From: Haematobia irritans
Lineage: Eukaryota > Arthropoda > Insecta > Diptera > Muscidae
Direction of reading: 5' to 3'
Assembly: GCF_050003625.1 (NCBI RefSeq)
Contig: NC_134398.1
Coordinates: 106,063,178-106,127,177, forward strand
Length of the DNA: 64,000 nucleotides
Part shown: positions 31,723 through 43,128 of the stretch, one piece after another
Layout: each line of letters opens with the position of its first letter
Position numbering within the stretch: the stretch's first letter is position 1
The notes under the pieces: model-generated
What the model saw: only the letters and a program-made list of their open reading frames with translations
Databases searched by the model: none
What the model was told of the DNA's origin: nothing
Program-made: the position numbers and the translations under genes

Positions 31723-32878
31723 CCACCGTCACATCAGCCGCTTCAACTGAGTCATCAAGGGCTTCCTCTTCACAGATTTCGGTGACTCTCGCAACAATCC
31801 GCGGTTCAGCTTTGGTGAGGTTTGAGTCTGTAGAAACTTCCCGCATATGATTTTCGCCATAGTCTGCAGGTTTTAAATCACCTTCGGCTTCGCTAGGAGA
31901 TTTTTTCACTGCTGACTCTACCGGAGGCTTGTCCGTTTCGGAATCCTTTGGTTGATCGCTTTTGTATACCTTCATATGGATATCATGAAAGCCATAACTT
32001 ACACGTCCTTGGGTCTGGGCTAGATGTGGCAGCGACTCTATGTATAATATAAACACCGCATGGCGTCTTGGTCCATCCACCTCATCCAAACGACCAACCT
32101 TCCAATCGGCGGTTGGAAGATCTGGGTTACATTCTTTTAGCCTCTCTAGTATTGACTCAGGATCAGGAGGGTTTGCCGGTATCCATGCATGTACTCTAGG
32201 TTTAGCCGGTATGTCTTTTTTATCGACTAACTCCAAAGCGGCTCCTTCTCAAACTTCACCAATTAGCACAATGCAGCTTTAAAGCAATCCTCCGGTCCGC
32301 AAAAGCTATTAACTTATATCGTCCTTGATACCATCCAGCATCTTGCCGTCGAGGACTTGGTCCGGGAAACTTTTTCCGCACCTCTGAGTAGACACCAGAC
32401 ATCGCGTTCTCAATTTCCCCCCATTTTTGCCTTGGAATCATACCGTCCAATGCTCCTTTATTAATAATAGCCATCACAAGGCTGTCTTTTGCAACTGAGG
32501 CAAACGATCTTTGATCCCGTCTAGAGGATGGCAGCTCATCCGGTGATCGTTCCCTTTTTCCAGCTTCAAGAATTCCTTGAGCCCATTTTAATGAATCGCT
32601 TTGCTTAGCCGACTACGTGCTTGGGTCGACTGGGTCTTTAGGATAAACAAAGCATTTCTTCTTTCCTTGAATCTCTTTCGAGAGGGATTGCCTCCTTTTG
32701 ATGTCGTCACCTTAGAAAAGGCTCGACTTGCCAAAGTGCCACCGCCAGTCGACCCGTCCACAGGTCGACTAATTGGGTCTGACTCTTGGTCGCTGCCCAA
32801 ATTTATAACTTCAGTCGTTACCCGTCCACTGGGCCCTGAAGTTAGCAACCCAGTGGATGACTTTGAATTTCGCTGCTT
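31670..32878 (-). pseudogene. LnA ORF1 (start codon lost)
   Basis: Same protein as LnC ORF1. The start codon is AAG at 32876-32878 in place of ATG. Small indels near 32280-32300 and 32580-32640 break the frame. The last part (32236-31670) is intact and shows the C-terminus missing from LnC: YGFHDIHMKVYKSDQPKDSE and an acidic tail. Confidence 0.85.
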
Positions 32879-32987
32879 GGTGGTTTATTATTTCCACCAC
32901 ACGTGAAATTCGTAATAAGTACTTATTACGATGAAATACTCCGCTATTAGAAAACACGTCCGTTCAGTTCGACGGTTGAATAAGAAA

Positions 32988-33780
32988 GAAAGAGCGTATT
33001 TGGTGTCTTAAAAATCAAATCTTGATATATGCTATACCTTGTTCGATAGGTATTTCATACGACTATACTAAACCGTTTAGGTAATCCTGGCAGGATATCT
33101 CGTTCCAGAAATATGGCTCCCCTCCCATTCCCAAATGTCTCACCATATATCTCTGGCGGTGGTTAATATATTTCCAAAATAAATAAACCGTTATGTAGGG
33201 TGTATCCTTGGAATTGTTCGTGCGAAATTTTAACTTAAAATTCCCAGTAGTTTTTCCAAAAAATCAGTTTTTCAGAAAAATCCCAAATTTTTTTACCCTA
33301 ATCTATTACAATTGGTTTGTGTCTAGGGTTTTAAATACGTATTTATTTTCACACATATTATTTACGAAGGTATTTTCATTGTATCAACTTAATACTATCC
33401 AGTGATTACAATTTTTTCTTTGCAGGCAAAATTTTTATAGTTGTTTATATTCAAATATATTTTAGAAAATACATACGCGTAGCTGAAAGGGGTTTGTCAT
33501 CTCCCCCTACTAAGTCCTCAAACTATAAACAAATAAACAATTATAAGATTTAAGATTGTGGTACTAGCTTTACGAAATCAATAAATGTAAATGATTTACT
33601 TGAATTTATTTTTTCTCCTTTTTGGGTATCTTAACAATGAGTAAACATTGTAGCTTTCACCACTTAGGAGAATGTTGCTAGCTACGTAAATATTTCAGTG
33701 ATAATTGTGACAAATAGAAATAAAAATTCAAATTCAATTATTTTATATCAAAAAATTTCGAAAAAATCAAAAAAAAAAAT
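32988..33780. other. No recognised feature
   Basis: AT-rich sequence to the right of the LINE nest. ORF 33208-33405 is short, hydrophobic and unconvincing. This may be the original target of LnA. Confidence 0.5.
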
Positions 33781-33799
33781 GCTTCTCTAACATATGTTC

Positions 33800-34412
33800 C
33801 AAAAACCGATAATTAAAATTTTAAATCTGGAGGTATTTTATGACCATAAAGAGGTGTGCCAAAAATGGCGATTTTACTTCTTGGGCTTCTACAATCCGCA
33901 GTTGTTATTCAATTTACCTGAAATTCGAAATCTAGAGGTATTTTAGAACCATAAAGAAATGTGCCAAAAATGGTGAGCATCGGTCCATGTTTTGGTATGG
34001 TCCCTATATAAACCGACCTCCCGATTTGGGGTCTTGGTCTTATAGAAACCGTAGTTTTTATCCAATTTGCCTGAAATTGAAAATCTAGAGATATTTTCGG
34101 GCCATAAAGAGGTGTGCTGAAAACAGAGAGTATCGGTCCATATTTTAGTGTAGCCCCCATAAGAACGATCTCCCGATTTAACTCCTTAGGTTTCTAGAAG
34201 CCGTAGTTTTTTTCCAATTTGCCTGAAAGTGTAAATATTCTGGTACTTTAGGCTCACAAAAACGTGTATCGGATTAAGTTTTTATCGGTCCATTTGATAA
34301 TGCCTCCATATAGACCGATTTCAGTTCTTGAGGGTATAGAAGGCTCACTGGTCATGAAAATTGCTTGAAACTCAATGTAAAATTTCCACATTTTACTTTT
34401 CGGTTGAAAATC
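33800..34412. repeat. Dispersed repeat with ~150 bp internal units
   Basis: Diverged direct repeats start around 33840, 33949, 34099 and 34253. Each has CATAAAGAGGTGTGCCAAAAATGG-like, ATCGGTCCAT, CCGACCTCCCGATTTGGGG and TTGCCTGAAA blocks in that order. The same family is at 49360-49620. ORF 33909-34160 (minus) is a by-product. The last unit is interrupted by TaA3. Confidence 0.75.
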
Positions 34413-36184
34413 TACACGGACGAAAAAGACTGTTTTTCATATGTTTGGGTGTAAAAATTATATGTTTGGAACTCAAATTTGTAAACACAATATTTTTAAG
34501 TGCAAGCATATAATGTTCATAAACTAGCATAACATGTTTGGGACATATATGTTAATATGTTAGAACATATTATGTTTGGGACATAAAATGTTTGTAAATA
34601 TAATATGCTTGGATGCAAACATATATTAATTTAGAAATGGACTATAAACATATATGTGTTTAGAAAGAGAGACATAAAATGTGTGCTGGAAGTAAAATCA
34701 TGAAAGTAACAAATTGGCGCCTTAAAAATATATATACACAAAGAAAATTCAATTAAAGATTGGAAAAATACTGTGTGTGAATATAAACAAGTATAAATTT
34801 CCAAATTTGGAGTAAATATATATATGTTGTGATATAAGACCGCACTATACACTGAAAAATAGCATGCCCAGTTCCAAAGATTGTGTCTCTATTTTGGTAT
34901 TGATTGCGAGCCAATGAAGCCGAGAATTCAAGTAAGGATACTTTTAAGACACAATTCTCTTTTAAATGTGGGTTTTGTGTATTTGACTCTATGAAGCAAA
35001 TTTTATTTTTTCGCTTTTTCAGCTTTTTTCATATTATATAACAAGTCCGTTGAAAACGAGACGTCCAGTAGAAATCATGCTATATTTCAAGTAAAAAAGT
35101 ATTTAAAATAACGTTTTGAAAAACATGTCCAGATGCAAAAATGCAACAAATTTGAAGACAATTTCATTAGTTTTAAAGAATTTTTCTGAATTATTAAAGT
35201 CAAGTTGACCTTAGTTCAAATTTTTTTTCTTTCATGTTATGATACCCATTTTCAAGTCACTTAATTATAAGGACAACACGACTTCATTAAAAAGTTTATC
35301 GACTTTTGAACATGGAAAAACTTTATATTAGAGAAATGCGTCGTCTAATCTAAGCAAAATTTGTATTCTTATTTTAAGGACATGAAATCTTTGGCCTCAC
35401 GACAATATTTTTCGGGGTACTCTTTTTAGAGTTGTGACAGTAAAATGAAAACATTGGGAAACAGTGAAAAATTAAACAGTAAGATCTATAAAAACAAAGA
35501 TTAGTTCCTCTTTATTAACGAGTAATCCAAGAGGAGTTGACAGACTCTTGGAAAATAAAAGCGGGCATTGAGTTCGAGTTTTGCCGCTAAAATTATTTCT
35601 CATTTTAACGAAAAACTCGAATCGGTAAACCCAGAATAACATTATAACTTTTTTAGCCAAATTGTATTATAACTTGGTGGAGCATGATCCCAAGCAACAA
35701 TTGAATAAGTTTATTTTCTTTAGAATAAATTATTAAAGAAAGTAAACAATTGTTCACACCTAAATATATTTATGTGTTGGTTGTAAAATTATTGTTTCGA
35801 ATTTAAATATAATGTGCTTTTGAATAGTTATGGTTTACTTGAGGATTCGATGGAACAATATTTATATATTACTCGACTTCACATTCTTCCTTTGTAAGAG
35901 TTTTTTGAATTTCTTCGAAAATTTCAAACTTGTGTACAAAACCCTTTTTTGTTAAAATTTTTTTTTATTTTTGCAATAAAAAATAATATATGATTTGAAC
36001 TCAGTCCATTTCGTTTATATCAAGCTTTGTTGTTTTCTGACTTTAAGTCTTTTATAAGACACACTTTACAGTTTCGTAGTAAAAATTTAATATAGTAGCA
36101 TGTAATGTTGAACACCTTTTCGGAATATTCCGAACGTATCTAGAATATACGTAAAAAAATATATGTACAAAAAAAATAAAAAAA

Positions 36185-36240
36185 TGGTGTCGGTCGAAGC
36201 AGGGATCGAACCCAGGACCCTTGGCATTCAAGGCGTACAT
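36185..36240 (-). repeat. tRNA-like module with B box, truncated (in TaA3)
   Basis: On the minus strand, GGGTTCGATCCCTGCTTCGA includes a B box and a TTCGACCGACACCA tail. The A-box half is missing. The full module is in TaA4 at 38196-38275. Confidence 0.6.
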
Positions 36241-36358
36241 ATGTTTAACAATGTTATGTTGTTAAACAATGTTATGTTTGCATCGGCTCGTGGGCGCCGC
36301 AAGCTATGCTATATAAATATGACTTATAACGATAATTATCTCTTGATGACCATAACAG

Positions 36359-36428
36359 CTACGTAGCCCAGTGGTTAGTGTGCTGGCTTACAAACTGTGT
36401 GGTCCGCTGTTCAAATCCCCGTCCGGCA
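36359..36428 (+). repeat. tRNA-like module (in TaA3)
   Basis: A-box-like TAGCCCAGTGG (36364-36374) and B-box-like GTTCAAATCCC (36409-36419) with tRNA-like spacing. It is followed by GGCAAAAGG, not a discriminator/CCA end. It probably derives from a tRNA or SINE and is not a functional tRNA gene. It is mirrored in TaA4 at 38001-38070. Confidence 0.6.
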
Positions 36429-36895
36429 AAAGGTAAAACGTAAAAAAAAATTATAAAATTTAATAATTTCTTCTACAATGTTTGTATTACAGAAAAAGGT
36501 GCTATGAACTAAAAAAATTGTGGAAGTGAGAAAAATGTGAGGGAATATATAATTAGGCAGAAAAAAAAATTGAGCCCAATCTTCTATGGGAGAAAATTCT
36601 TCTAAGCATATAATATTTTTGGGTTCAAAATGTTTCCAAACCTATTATATGTTCACATAATAACATATAGTTTTTTGGAAGACAACATTATTGAATTTGG
36701 ATGAAAAAATACAAAATGGTTGGAACTTAGACTACCCAAACATATTATATTGTTTAGACCAATATGCTTTCAAACATATTATATATTGGAAGAAATCAAA
36801 TATATAAACGTTTGGGCAATACCCAAAAATGTATATGCTTGAAGCAAAATGTGTTTGGGAGTATATGTTACAGAAGCGATTTTTTTGAGGGTGTA

Positions 36896-37536
36896 CAGAT
36901 TTAAGATTTCAAATCAAGACGTTATTTTATAATTTTCTTGCAAACTTACAAGAGATGTTAATGATTCCTCTAAAACTCAAACAAAAATGGTTCTCATAAA
37001 TCGAGAATCTGATATAGTCTTCATAGGCAAAATCTTTAAATTTATCTTCAGGAAGTGTACTAGTTGAACTGCTCTGCTTGATCTGTCCTCAAACCCCCTA
37101 CATTTTATATTTTTATTTAACCAATGAAACCCTGACATCGAACTGAATTTGGTTTCCGCCTTAGAAATTAAATTTTACAATATCCAACATAATTATAAAT
37201 ATTTTAAGTCAATTAGGAAATTTTATTTTTATCAAAAAATCTTAAAAATATTATTAACTACGCTCTCGATTATTAATGGATCATAAATTTCAATATTAAC
37301 TTGTGTGAATAGTCTTTAAAAAATGTAAGTGGTTGTCTACTTCTTGGATACTTTCTGCTAGAAATATTGCCGATTCTTGGGAGTATTCTCCATACGTATT
37401 TTCATTTTTATCATTTCGGACGTATTTTGATGTTGGAAATAAGTAGCCATATAGACACCAACTCAAACGCATCATAAATGATGGGACTATAAATGCAGAT
37501 TTAAATATTAGTTATTTAATGATATGCATAATTGTA
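36896..37536. other. Spacer between TaA3 and TaA4
   Basis: About 640 bp. The first part continues the repeat split by TaA3 (AAATCTA...CAGATTTAAG). From about 37464 it starts a unit duplicated at 40375-40719. Nothing coding. Confidence 0.6.
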
Positions 37537-38000
37537 CACCCTCAAAAAAATCGCTTCTGTAACATATACTCCCAAACACATTTTGCTTCAAGCATATACA
37601 TTTTTGGGTATTGCCCAAACATTTATATATTTGATTTCTTCCAATATATAATATGTTTGAAAGCATATTGGTTTAAACAATATAGTTTGTGTAGTCTAAG
37701 TTCCAAACATTATGTATTTTTCCACCCAAATTCAATAATGTTGTCTTCCAAAAAACTATGTTATTATGTGAACATATAATATGTTTGGAAACATTTTGAA
37801 CCCAAAAATATTATATGCTTAGAAGAATTTTCTCCCAAAGAAGATTGTGTTCAAAAATTTGTTTCTGCCTAATTGTATATTACCTCACATTTTTCTAACT
37901 TCCACGAGTGTTTTTAGTTCTTAGCCCCTTTTTCTGTAAAACAAACATTGTAGAAGAAATTATTCAATTTTATACTTTTTTTTTTTAAATTTTATCTTTT

Positions 38001-38070
38001 GCCGGACGGGGATTCGAACAGCGGACAACACAGTTTGTAAGCCAGCACACTATCCACTGGGCTACGTAGC
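38001..38070 (-). repeat. tRNA-like module (in TaA4)
   Basis: Reverse complement shows TAGCCCAGTGGATAG as an A-box region and GTTCGAATCCCC as a B box. Counterpart of 36359-36428. Confidence 0.6.
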
Positions 38071-38195
38071 TGTTATGGTCATCAAGAGATAATTATCGTT
38101 ATAAGTTATATTTACATAGCATAGCTTGCGGCGCCCACGAGCCGATGCAAACATAACATTGTTTAACAACATAACATTGTAAAACATACATTTGT

Positions 38196-38275
38196 TGGCG
38201 ACGTGGATCAGTGGTTGGTACGTCCGCCTTGCATGCCAAGGGTTCTGGGTTCCATCCCTGCTTCGACCGACACCA
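38196..38275 (+). repeat. SINE-like tRNA-derived head (in TaA4)
   Basis: A box TGGATCAGTGG (38204-38214), B box GGTTCCATCC (38248-38257), then CTGCTTCGACCGACACCAA and a T-rich stretch. The post-B-box sequence is shared with SnA (49611-49928), which suggests one SINE family contributed both. Confidence 0.65.
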
Positions 38276-40046
38276 ATTTTTTTATTTTTTTTTTGTACAT
38301 ATATTCCAGATACTTTCGGAATATCCAGAAAAGGTGTTCAACATTACATACTACTATATTACATTTTTACTACGAAACTGTAAAGTGTGTCTTATAAAAG
38401 AAGTCAGAAAAGAGCAGTGCTTGATATAAACGAAATGGGCTGAGTTCAAATCATATATCATTTTTTTATTGCAAAAATAAAAATTTTGTAACACAAAAAG
38501 GTTTTTGTATACAAGTTTGAAATTTTCGAAGAAATTCAAAAACTCTTACAAAAGAAGAACGTGAAGTCGAGTATATATAAATAATTTTCCTTTTCTTTAA
38601 TAATTTATTTTAATAAACTTTTTCAATTGTTGCTTTGGATCATTCCCCACCATGTTATAATACAATTTACCGAAAAAGTTATAATGTTATTCAGGTTTTA
38701 CCGATTCGAGTTTTGCCGCTAAAATGAGAAATAATTTTAGCGGCAAAACTCGAACTCAATGTCCGCTTTTATTTTCGAAAGAATCCGTCATCTCCTCTTG
38801 GACTACTCATTAATAAAGAGGAGCTAATCTTTGTTTTTATAGATCTTACTGTTTAATTTTTCACTGTTTCCCCTGTTTTCATTTTACTGTCACAACTCTA
38901 AAAAGAGTACACTGACAAAAAATATTGTCCTTATAATTAAGTGATTTGACTTGAAAATGGGTATCATAACATGAAAGAAAAAATTTTAGGACTAAGATCA
39001 ACTTGACTTTAATAATTCAGAAAAATGATTTAAAATTAATGAAATTGTCTTTAAATTTGTTGCATTTTTGCATCTTGACTACAAATCAAAGATCGTAAAA
39101 AAATAGGACATATTTTTCAACACTTTATTTTAAAGACGTTTTTTACGTGAAACATAGCATAAATTCTACTGGAAGTCTTGGTTTTAACGGACTTTTTATA
39201 GCATATGAAAAAAGCTGAAAAAGCGAAAAAAATTAGCTTCAAGAGTCAAATGCACAAAACCCACATTTAAAAGAGAATTTTGTCTTAAAAGTATCCTTAC
39301 TTGAATTCTCGGCTTCATTGGCTCGGAATCAATACCAAAAGTAGAGAGACAATCTTTGGAACCGGGCATGCTTTTTTGCAGTGTATAGTGCCCTTTTGTT
39401 AGTTTTTATGAAGATCCCTTTAATTACCTTAGTTTGAATATTTTGACCTACTCGTCCTACGTTCCGATTTATTTTGACGAAACAAAAAAATTGTGCCCAT
39501 AATTCGAAAATGATAAACATAAACAAAACTCATGCTCTTTTTTTCAAATGTCTTTTCTCTTGGTTGCGAATGAATTTTCTCTCCGAATACTCATTTTAAT
39601 ATTTTTACTTAAGCATGTACAATTTTTGGCGAAGTCTTATATCACAACACATATATGTTTACTCCAAATTTGTTTATATTCACACATAGTATTTTCCAAT
39701 CTTTAATGAAATTTTCTTTGTGTATATATATTTTTAAGGCGCCAATTGGTTACTTTCATTGTTTTACTTCCAGCATACACTTTATGTCTCTCTTTCTAAA
39801 CACATATATTTTTATAGTCTATTTCTAAATTAATATATGTTTGCTTCCAAGCATATTATTTTTACAAACATTTTATGTCCCAAACATAATACGTTGTAAC
39901 ATATTAACATATATGTCCCAAACATATTATGCTAGTTTATGAACATTATATGCTTGCACTTAAAAATACTGTGTTTAAAAATTCGTGTTCCAAACATATA
40001 ATTTTTACACCCAAACATATGAGAAACAGTCTTTTTCGTCCGTGTA

Positions 40047-40719
40047 CTAACTAATTTTTTTGTTCATAACAAACCTGCGTCTGGCACATCAATTTTATCA
40101 AAAATCTATGTAATGCCAGCATTTTTAATATAGTGTTCATTCTCAATTAAATTATACCAATATACTATATCAGTTTGGCTACCCAGTCTAATATTGGTGT
40201 GCAGTATTTATGCAGTACTCCGAAGTCCATGTTAATCTAAACGAAATAACAACATATACATATAGAAAGAATATTAAATTAAGGTGAACGTTTAAATTTA
40301 ATTACTTACAACTGTGCTCCTCGAAATTATTTATGCTATGGCCAGGCCCTAAATATATCACTATGGTTATCGTCAAAACGCATGATAAATGATGAGGCAG
40401 ATAAATATTAGATTTAAATATTAGTTATTTAATGATATGCATATTTGTACTAATTAATGCCAGCATTTTTAATATAGTGTTCTTTCTCAATTAAATTGTA
40501 CCAATATACTACATCAGTTTGGTTACCCAGTCTAATATTGGTGTGCAGTATTTACGCAGTACTCCGAAGTCCATGTTAATCTAAACGAAATAACAACATA
40601 TACATGTAGTAAGAGTATTAAATTAAGGTGAACGTTTAAATTTAATTACTTACCAACTGTGCTCCTCGAAATTATTTATGCTATGGCCAGGCCCTAAATA
40701 TATCACTATGGTTATCGTG
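40047..40719. repeat. ~345 bp direct repeat that hosts TaA4
   Basis: 40110-40373 and 40457-40718 are near-identical (TAATGCCAGCATTTTTAATATAG...). The 5' part of the first unit lies left of TaA4 at 37464-37534 and matches 40375-40450. So a ~345 bp tandem repeat existed first and TaA4 entered one unit. Confidence 0.85.
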
Positions 40720-43128
40720 TTCGTCAAATATTTGACGTATTCAGTACGTCAATATACCATCGTCAGATATGTCGTTGCGGTAGGAATTCAGTTTCTCATT
40801 CAGAAAAGGTTTTCTATGACGGGTACGTCCCCTAATTTTCCAGGATGAGAAGTCTCTTCACAGCTCAAAATATTCTAATATGGTTTTGTCGTACTGTTCT
40901 TTTATGTCGGGGGTTCTCAACAATTTTCGTTCCATTCTGTAGAATTGTGCCATTGCGAGGTTACGAGAGCTTCGCAGCTCTTCACAACTTTTAAAAGGTA
41001 GGGTCACGATGTATCTTCCAAACTCATTACGCCTAGTAGTGCGTCTAAAATTCGTTTCACAGAATGTGTCTTCTTCTGACCTTAAGATTTTTTTTTGAAT
41101 TTCCTCCACCTCCCAAAAGCGAGTGATAATGTTTTCAATTGAAATGGTGTTATGTAATACAATTCGGTTATCGTTGAAAGCTCGATGTACTATTGGCCCT
41201 CCAACGATCCACCCGAAAATTGTTTTTTGAGCGATCAGTGTACCGATTGATCTCATAGGGGTCCTCATATCGAAAATTAAAGGACCAATGTCCATGCCTA
41301 TAAGCATATCCACCGGTTGGCTGATGTGAAATCTAGGGTCTGCTAAATCAAGGTTAGCAACTTCCTTTAGTCCCGTTACATCTATGTTTCGTGGCGGTAA
41401 ATGTGAAGGGAGGGTTTTCAAGACTGGTGCCCAAACGTCTAAGGCAAAATTGGGGTCGAAACGTGATCGTAAAGTGAAAAGACAAGACTTAGTAGATGTT
41501 TCTGCCATCTCTTGACTAATTCCCGTGACATGTATTAAATTTCGTTTAGTTGGCAGATTTAATTTATTCTTAACTTTCTCTGAAATGAATGTGGACTGAG
41601 ATCCAGAATCAATTATAGCTCTGGCCTCAAATAATTATCCATGATGTTCAATTTGTACCCAGGCAGTAAAAAGTACTGTTCCACTAGAATGTTGATTATC
41701 CTGAAGGGTCAACGAAGTGATATTGCTCTCTATAGGAGGAGTGGACTGTATCTGTGTAGTAAGTGCTGCAGCACTAGTGCTAGGTCGTGCTACATCTCCG
41801 GTGTCCGAAAAACTTGTTTGGGTCTCTGTACCCTTGTGTAACATCGTGTGATGACGCAGATTGCATTCCCTACAACCATATTTACTCTTACATTCTTTTA
41901 CCCCGTGGCTCGACGATAAACAATTATAACAAAGATGTGAAACTTTAACAATGTGTATACGGTCATTAACATTCTTTTCAATAAACCGTGGACAATCTCG
42001 AATAAAATGGACCGCTTTACAGAGTTGGCAATTTAGAATATGCGGATCAGGGCTTGTTGTCGCGGGTCTCGAGGTAGCTTTATTTCTTCCAACTCTGCCT
42101 TCTGACTTTTCTGAAATATTGGTTTGGAAACTGTTGACGAATTTATTAGAACCTAATTTAACGCGATTGTTCTCGGGTTTATTCTGATTGGCCTTCTTAA
42201 AATGTGGTGTAATGTTGCCAACCGATTCCAACGTTTTGAATTTGTGTGTCAAAAACTTATCCAATGTTGTCCATTTCGGAAGATATTTACAATCATCCAA
42301 TGAACTCTCAAATTCTTCTAGAAATGGTCTCGGTAATGTGGATGAACAAATGTAAACTAAAATCGGGTCCCATTCCTTCTCTTCAACTCCAAGTGTCTCA
42401 AGGGTCTGAATGCTACTATTAACTGTCCGCTGTAACCTCTGTATAGTTTCGGTAGAGTCTAATGTGACATGGGGTAAGTTAAAGAGAACATGTAACTGTC
42501 CATTGACTTGCATCCTTCTATTTTCGTACCTGTCGGTCAAGTTCTTCCACGCTAACGCAACCCCCTCGTTCGTAAGAGGCACATTACTAATGACTTCCCT
42601 TGCTTCACCGGTAGTCTTCTGGGTCAAATGAAAAAGTTTCTCTACATTACTAAGTCGCGAATTTTTAATATAAATAGCAGAGAAAAGGTCACGAAATGTG
42701 GGCCATGCAGTATATCCCCCTTTAAAAGTGTCGGTGTCAACTGGAGGAAGCTTCATTGCTGGCGAAAACTCCAAACTAGTGGACTGAGATTTAGGAGATT
42801 CCCTTTATTTCTTTTCTGTGTCAATTCGTTCTTTCAATGCCAATATATCACCATTGACCGCGGCCATTATACGCTTGTAAGTCTCCATAGCTTCACTATA
42901 GAGGGACCGCAGTCTGACCTTGTCGATAGATTGTTCTCCCTCTTGTTGGACGTGATCTCGACAGTCGAAATATGTCTTTCTAACGTTAGACCATAAAGTA
43001 GTGACCTCTACCCGAATTGACTCAAGAGCATGAATATCAACAGCTGTTGTCGCCACTGCATAAGTACTTTCATAGTCGTGTAAATCATTCAAACTATTTG
43101 CTAATTTTTCACTTTTTGCTTTCTCCAT
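40720..43128 (-). pseudogene. BeA: BEL/Pao gag-pro-RT remnant
   Basis: One minus-strand frame from ATG 43128 has TAA at 42805, TAA at 41635 and TGA at 40858, with no frameshift before 40858. Gag has FKGGYTAWPTFRDLFSAIY and the double zinc region CQLC...DCP, CYNCLSSSHGVKEC and YGCRECNLRHHTMLH, hallmarks of BEL/Pao. The protease is AIIDSGSQSTFIS (about 41590-41630). DIGPLIFDMRTPMRS and KTIFGWIVGGP mark the region before RT. The rest of RT, RNase H and integrase are absent, with loss at about 40720. Confidence 0.9.

Larger units (their letters stand above)
30286..32987 (-). mobile_element. LnA: LINE 5' part
   Basis: Continuation of the LINE at 1-219, reaching its 5' end at about 32981-32987. 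It holds ORF1 and the endonuclease/RT N-terminal part of ORF2, with deletions relative to LnC near 31005-31015 (about 85 bp) and at 31187 (about 340 bp, taking much of the endonuclease). The sequence beyond 32987 is unrelated. Confidence 0.85.
34415..36893 (+). mobile_element. TaA3: long TaA-family element (2479 bp)
   Basis: Starts CACGGACGAAAAAGAC, ends TTGAGGGTG, and is flanked by TA (34413-34414, 36894-36895). The terminal ~250 bp on each side match TaA1/TaA2, which are internally deleted relatives. Subterminal regions are dense in ATGTTTGG/CCAAACAT motifs. No transposase ORF is visible; ORFs are short. It contains two tRNA-like modules. Confidence 0.88.
37537..40044 (-). mobile_element. 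TaA4: long TaA-family element, inverted (2508 bp)
   Basis: Reverse orientation of TaA3: starts CACCCTCAAAAAAATCGC, ends TTTTTCGTCCGTG, with TA at 37535-37536 and 40045-40046. The empty version of its site is at about 40445-40456 (ATTTGTACTAA). It aligns along almost all its length with the reverse complement of TaA3. No transposase seen. Confidence 0.88.

Noticed and set aside
33909..34160. Minus-strand ORF with internal repeats (GPxLSxFxTPLYGxKI)
   Set aside because: Produced by reading through ~150 bp noncoding repeat units; the same happens at 48243-48485 in another family.
36359..36428. Functional tRNA gene
   Set aside because: A and B boxes are present, but I could not form a complete acceptor stem or anticodon arm, and it is part of a repeated transposon.
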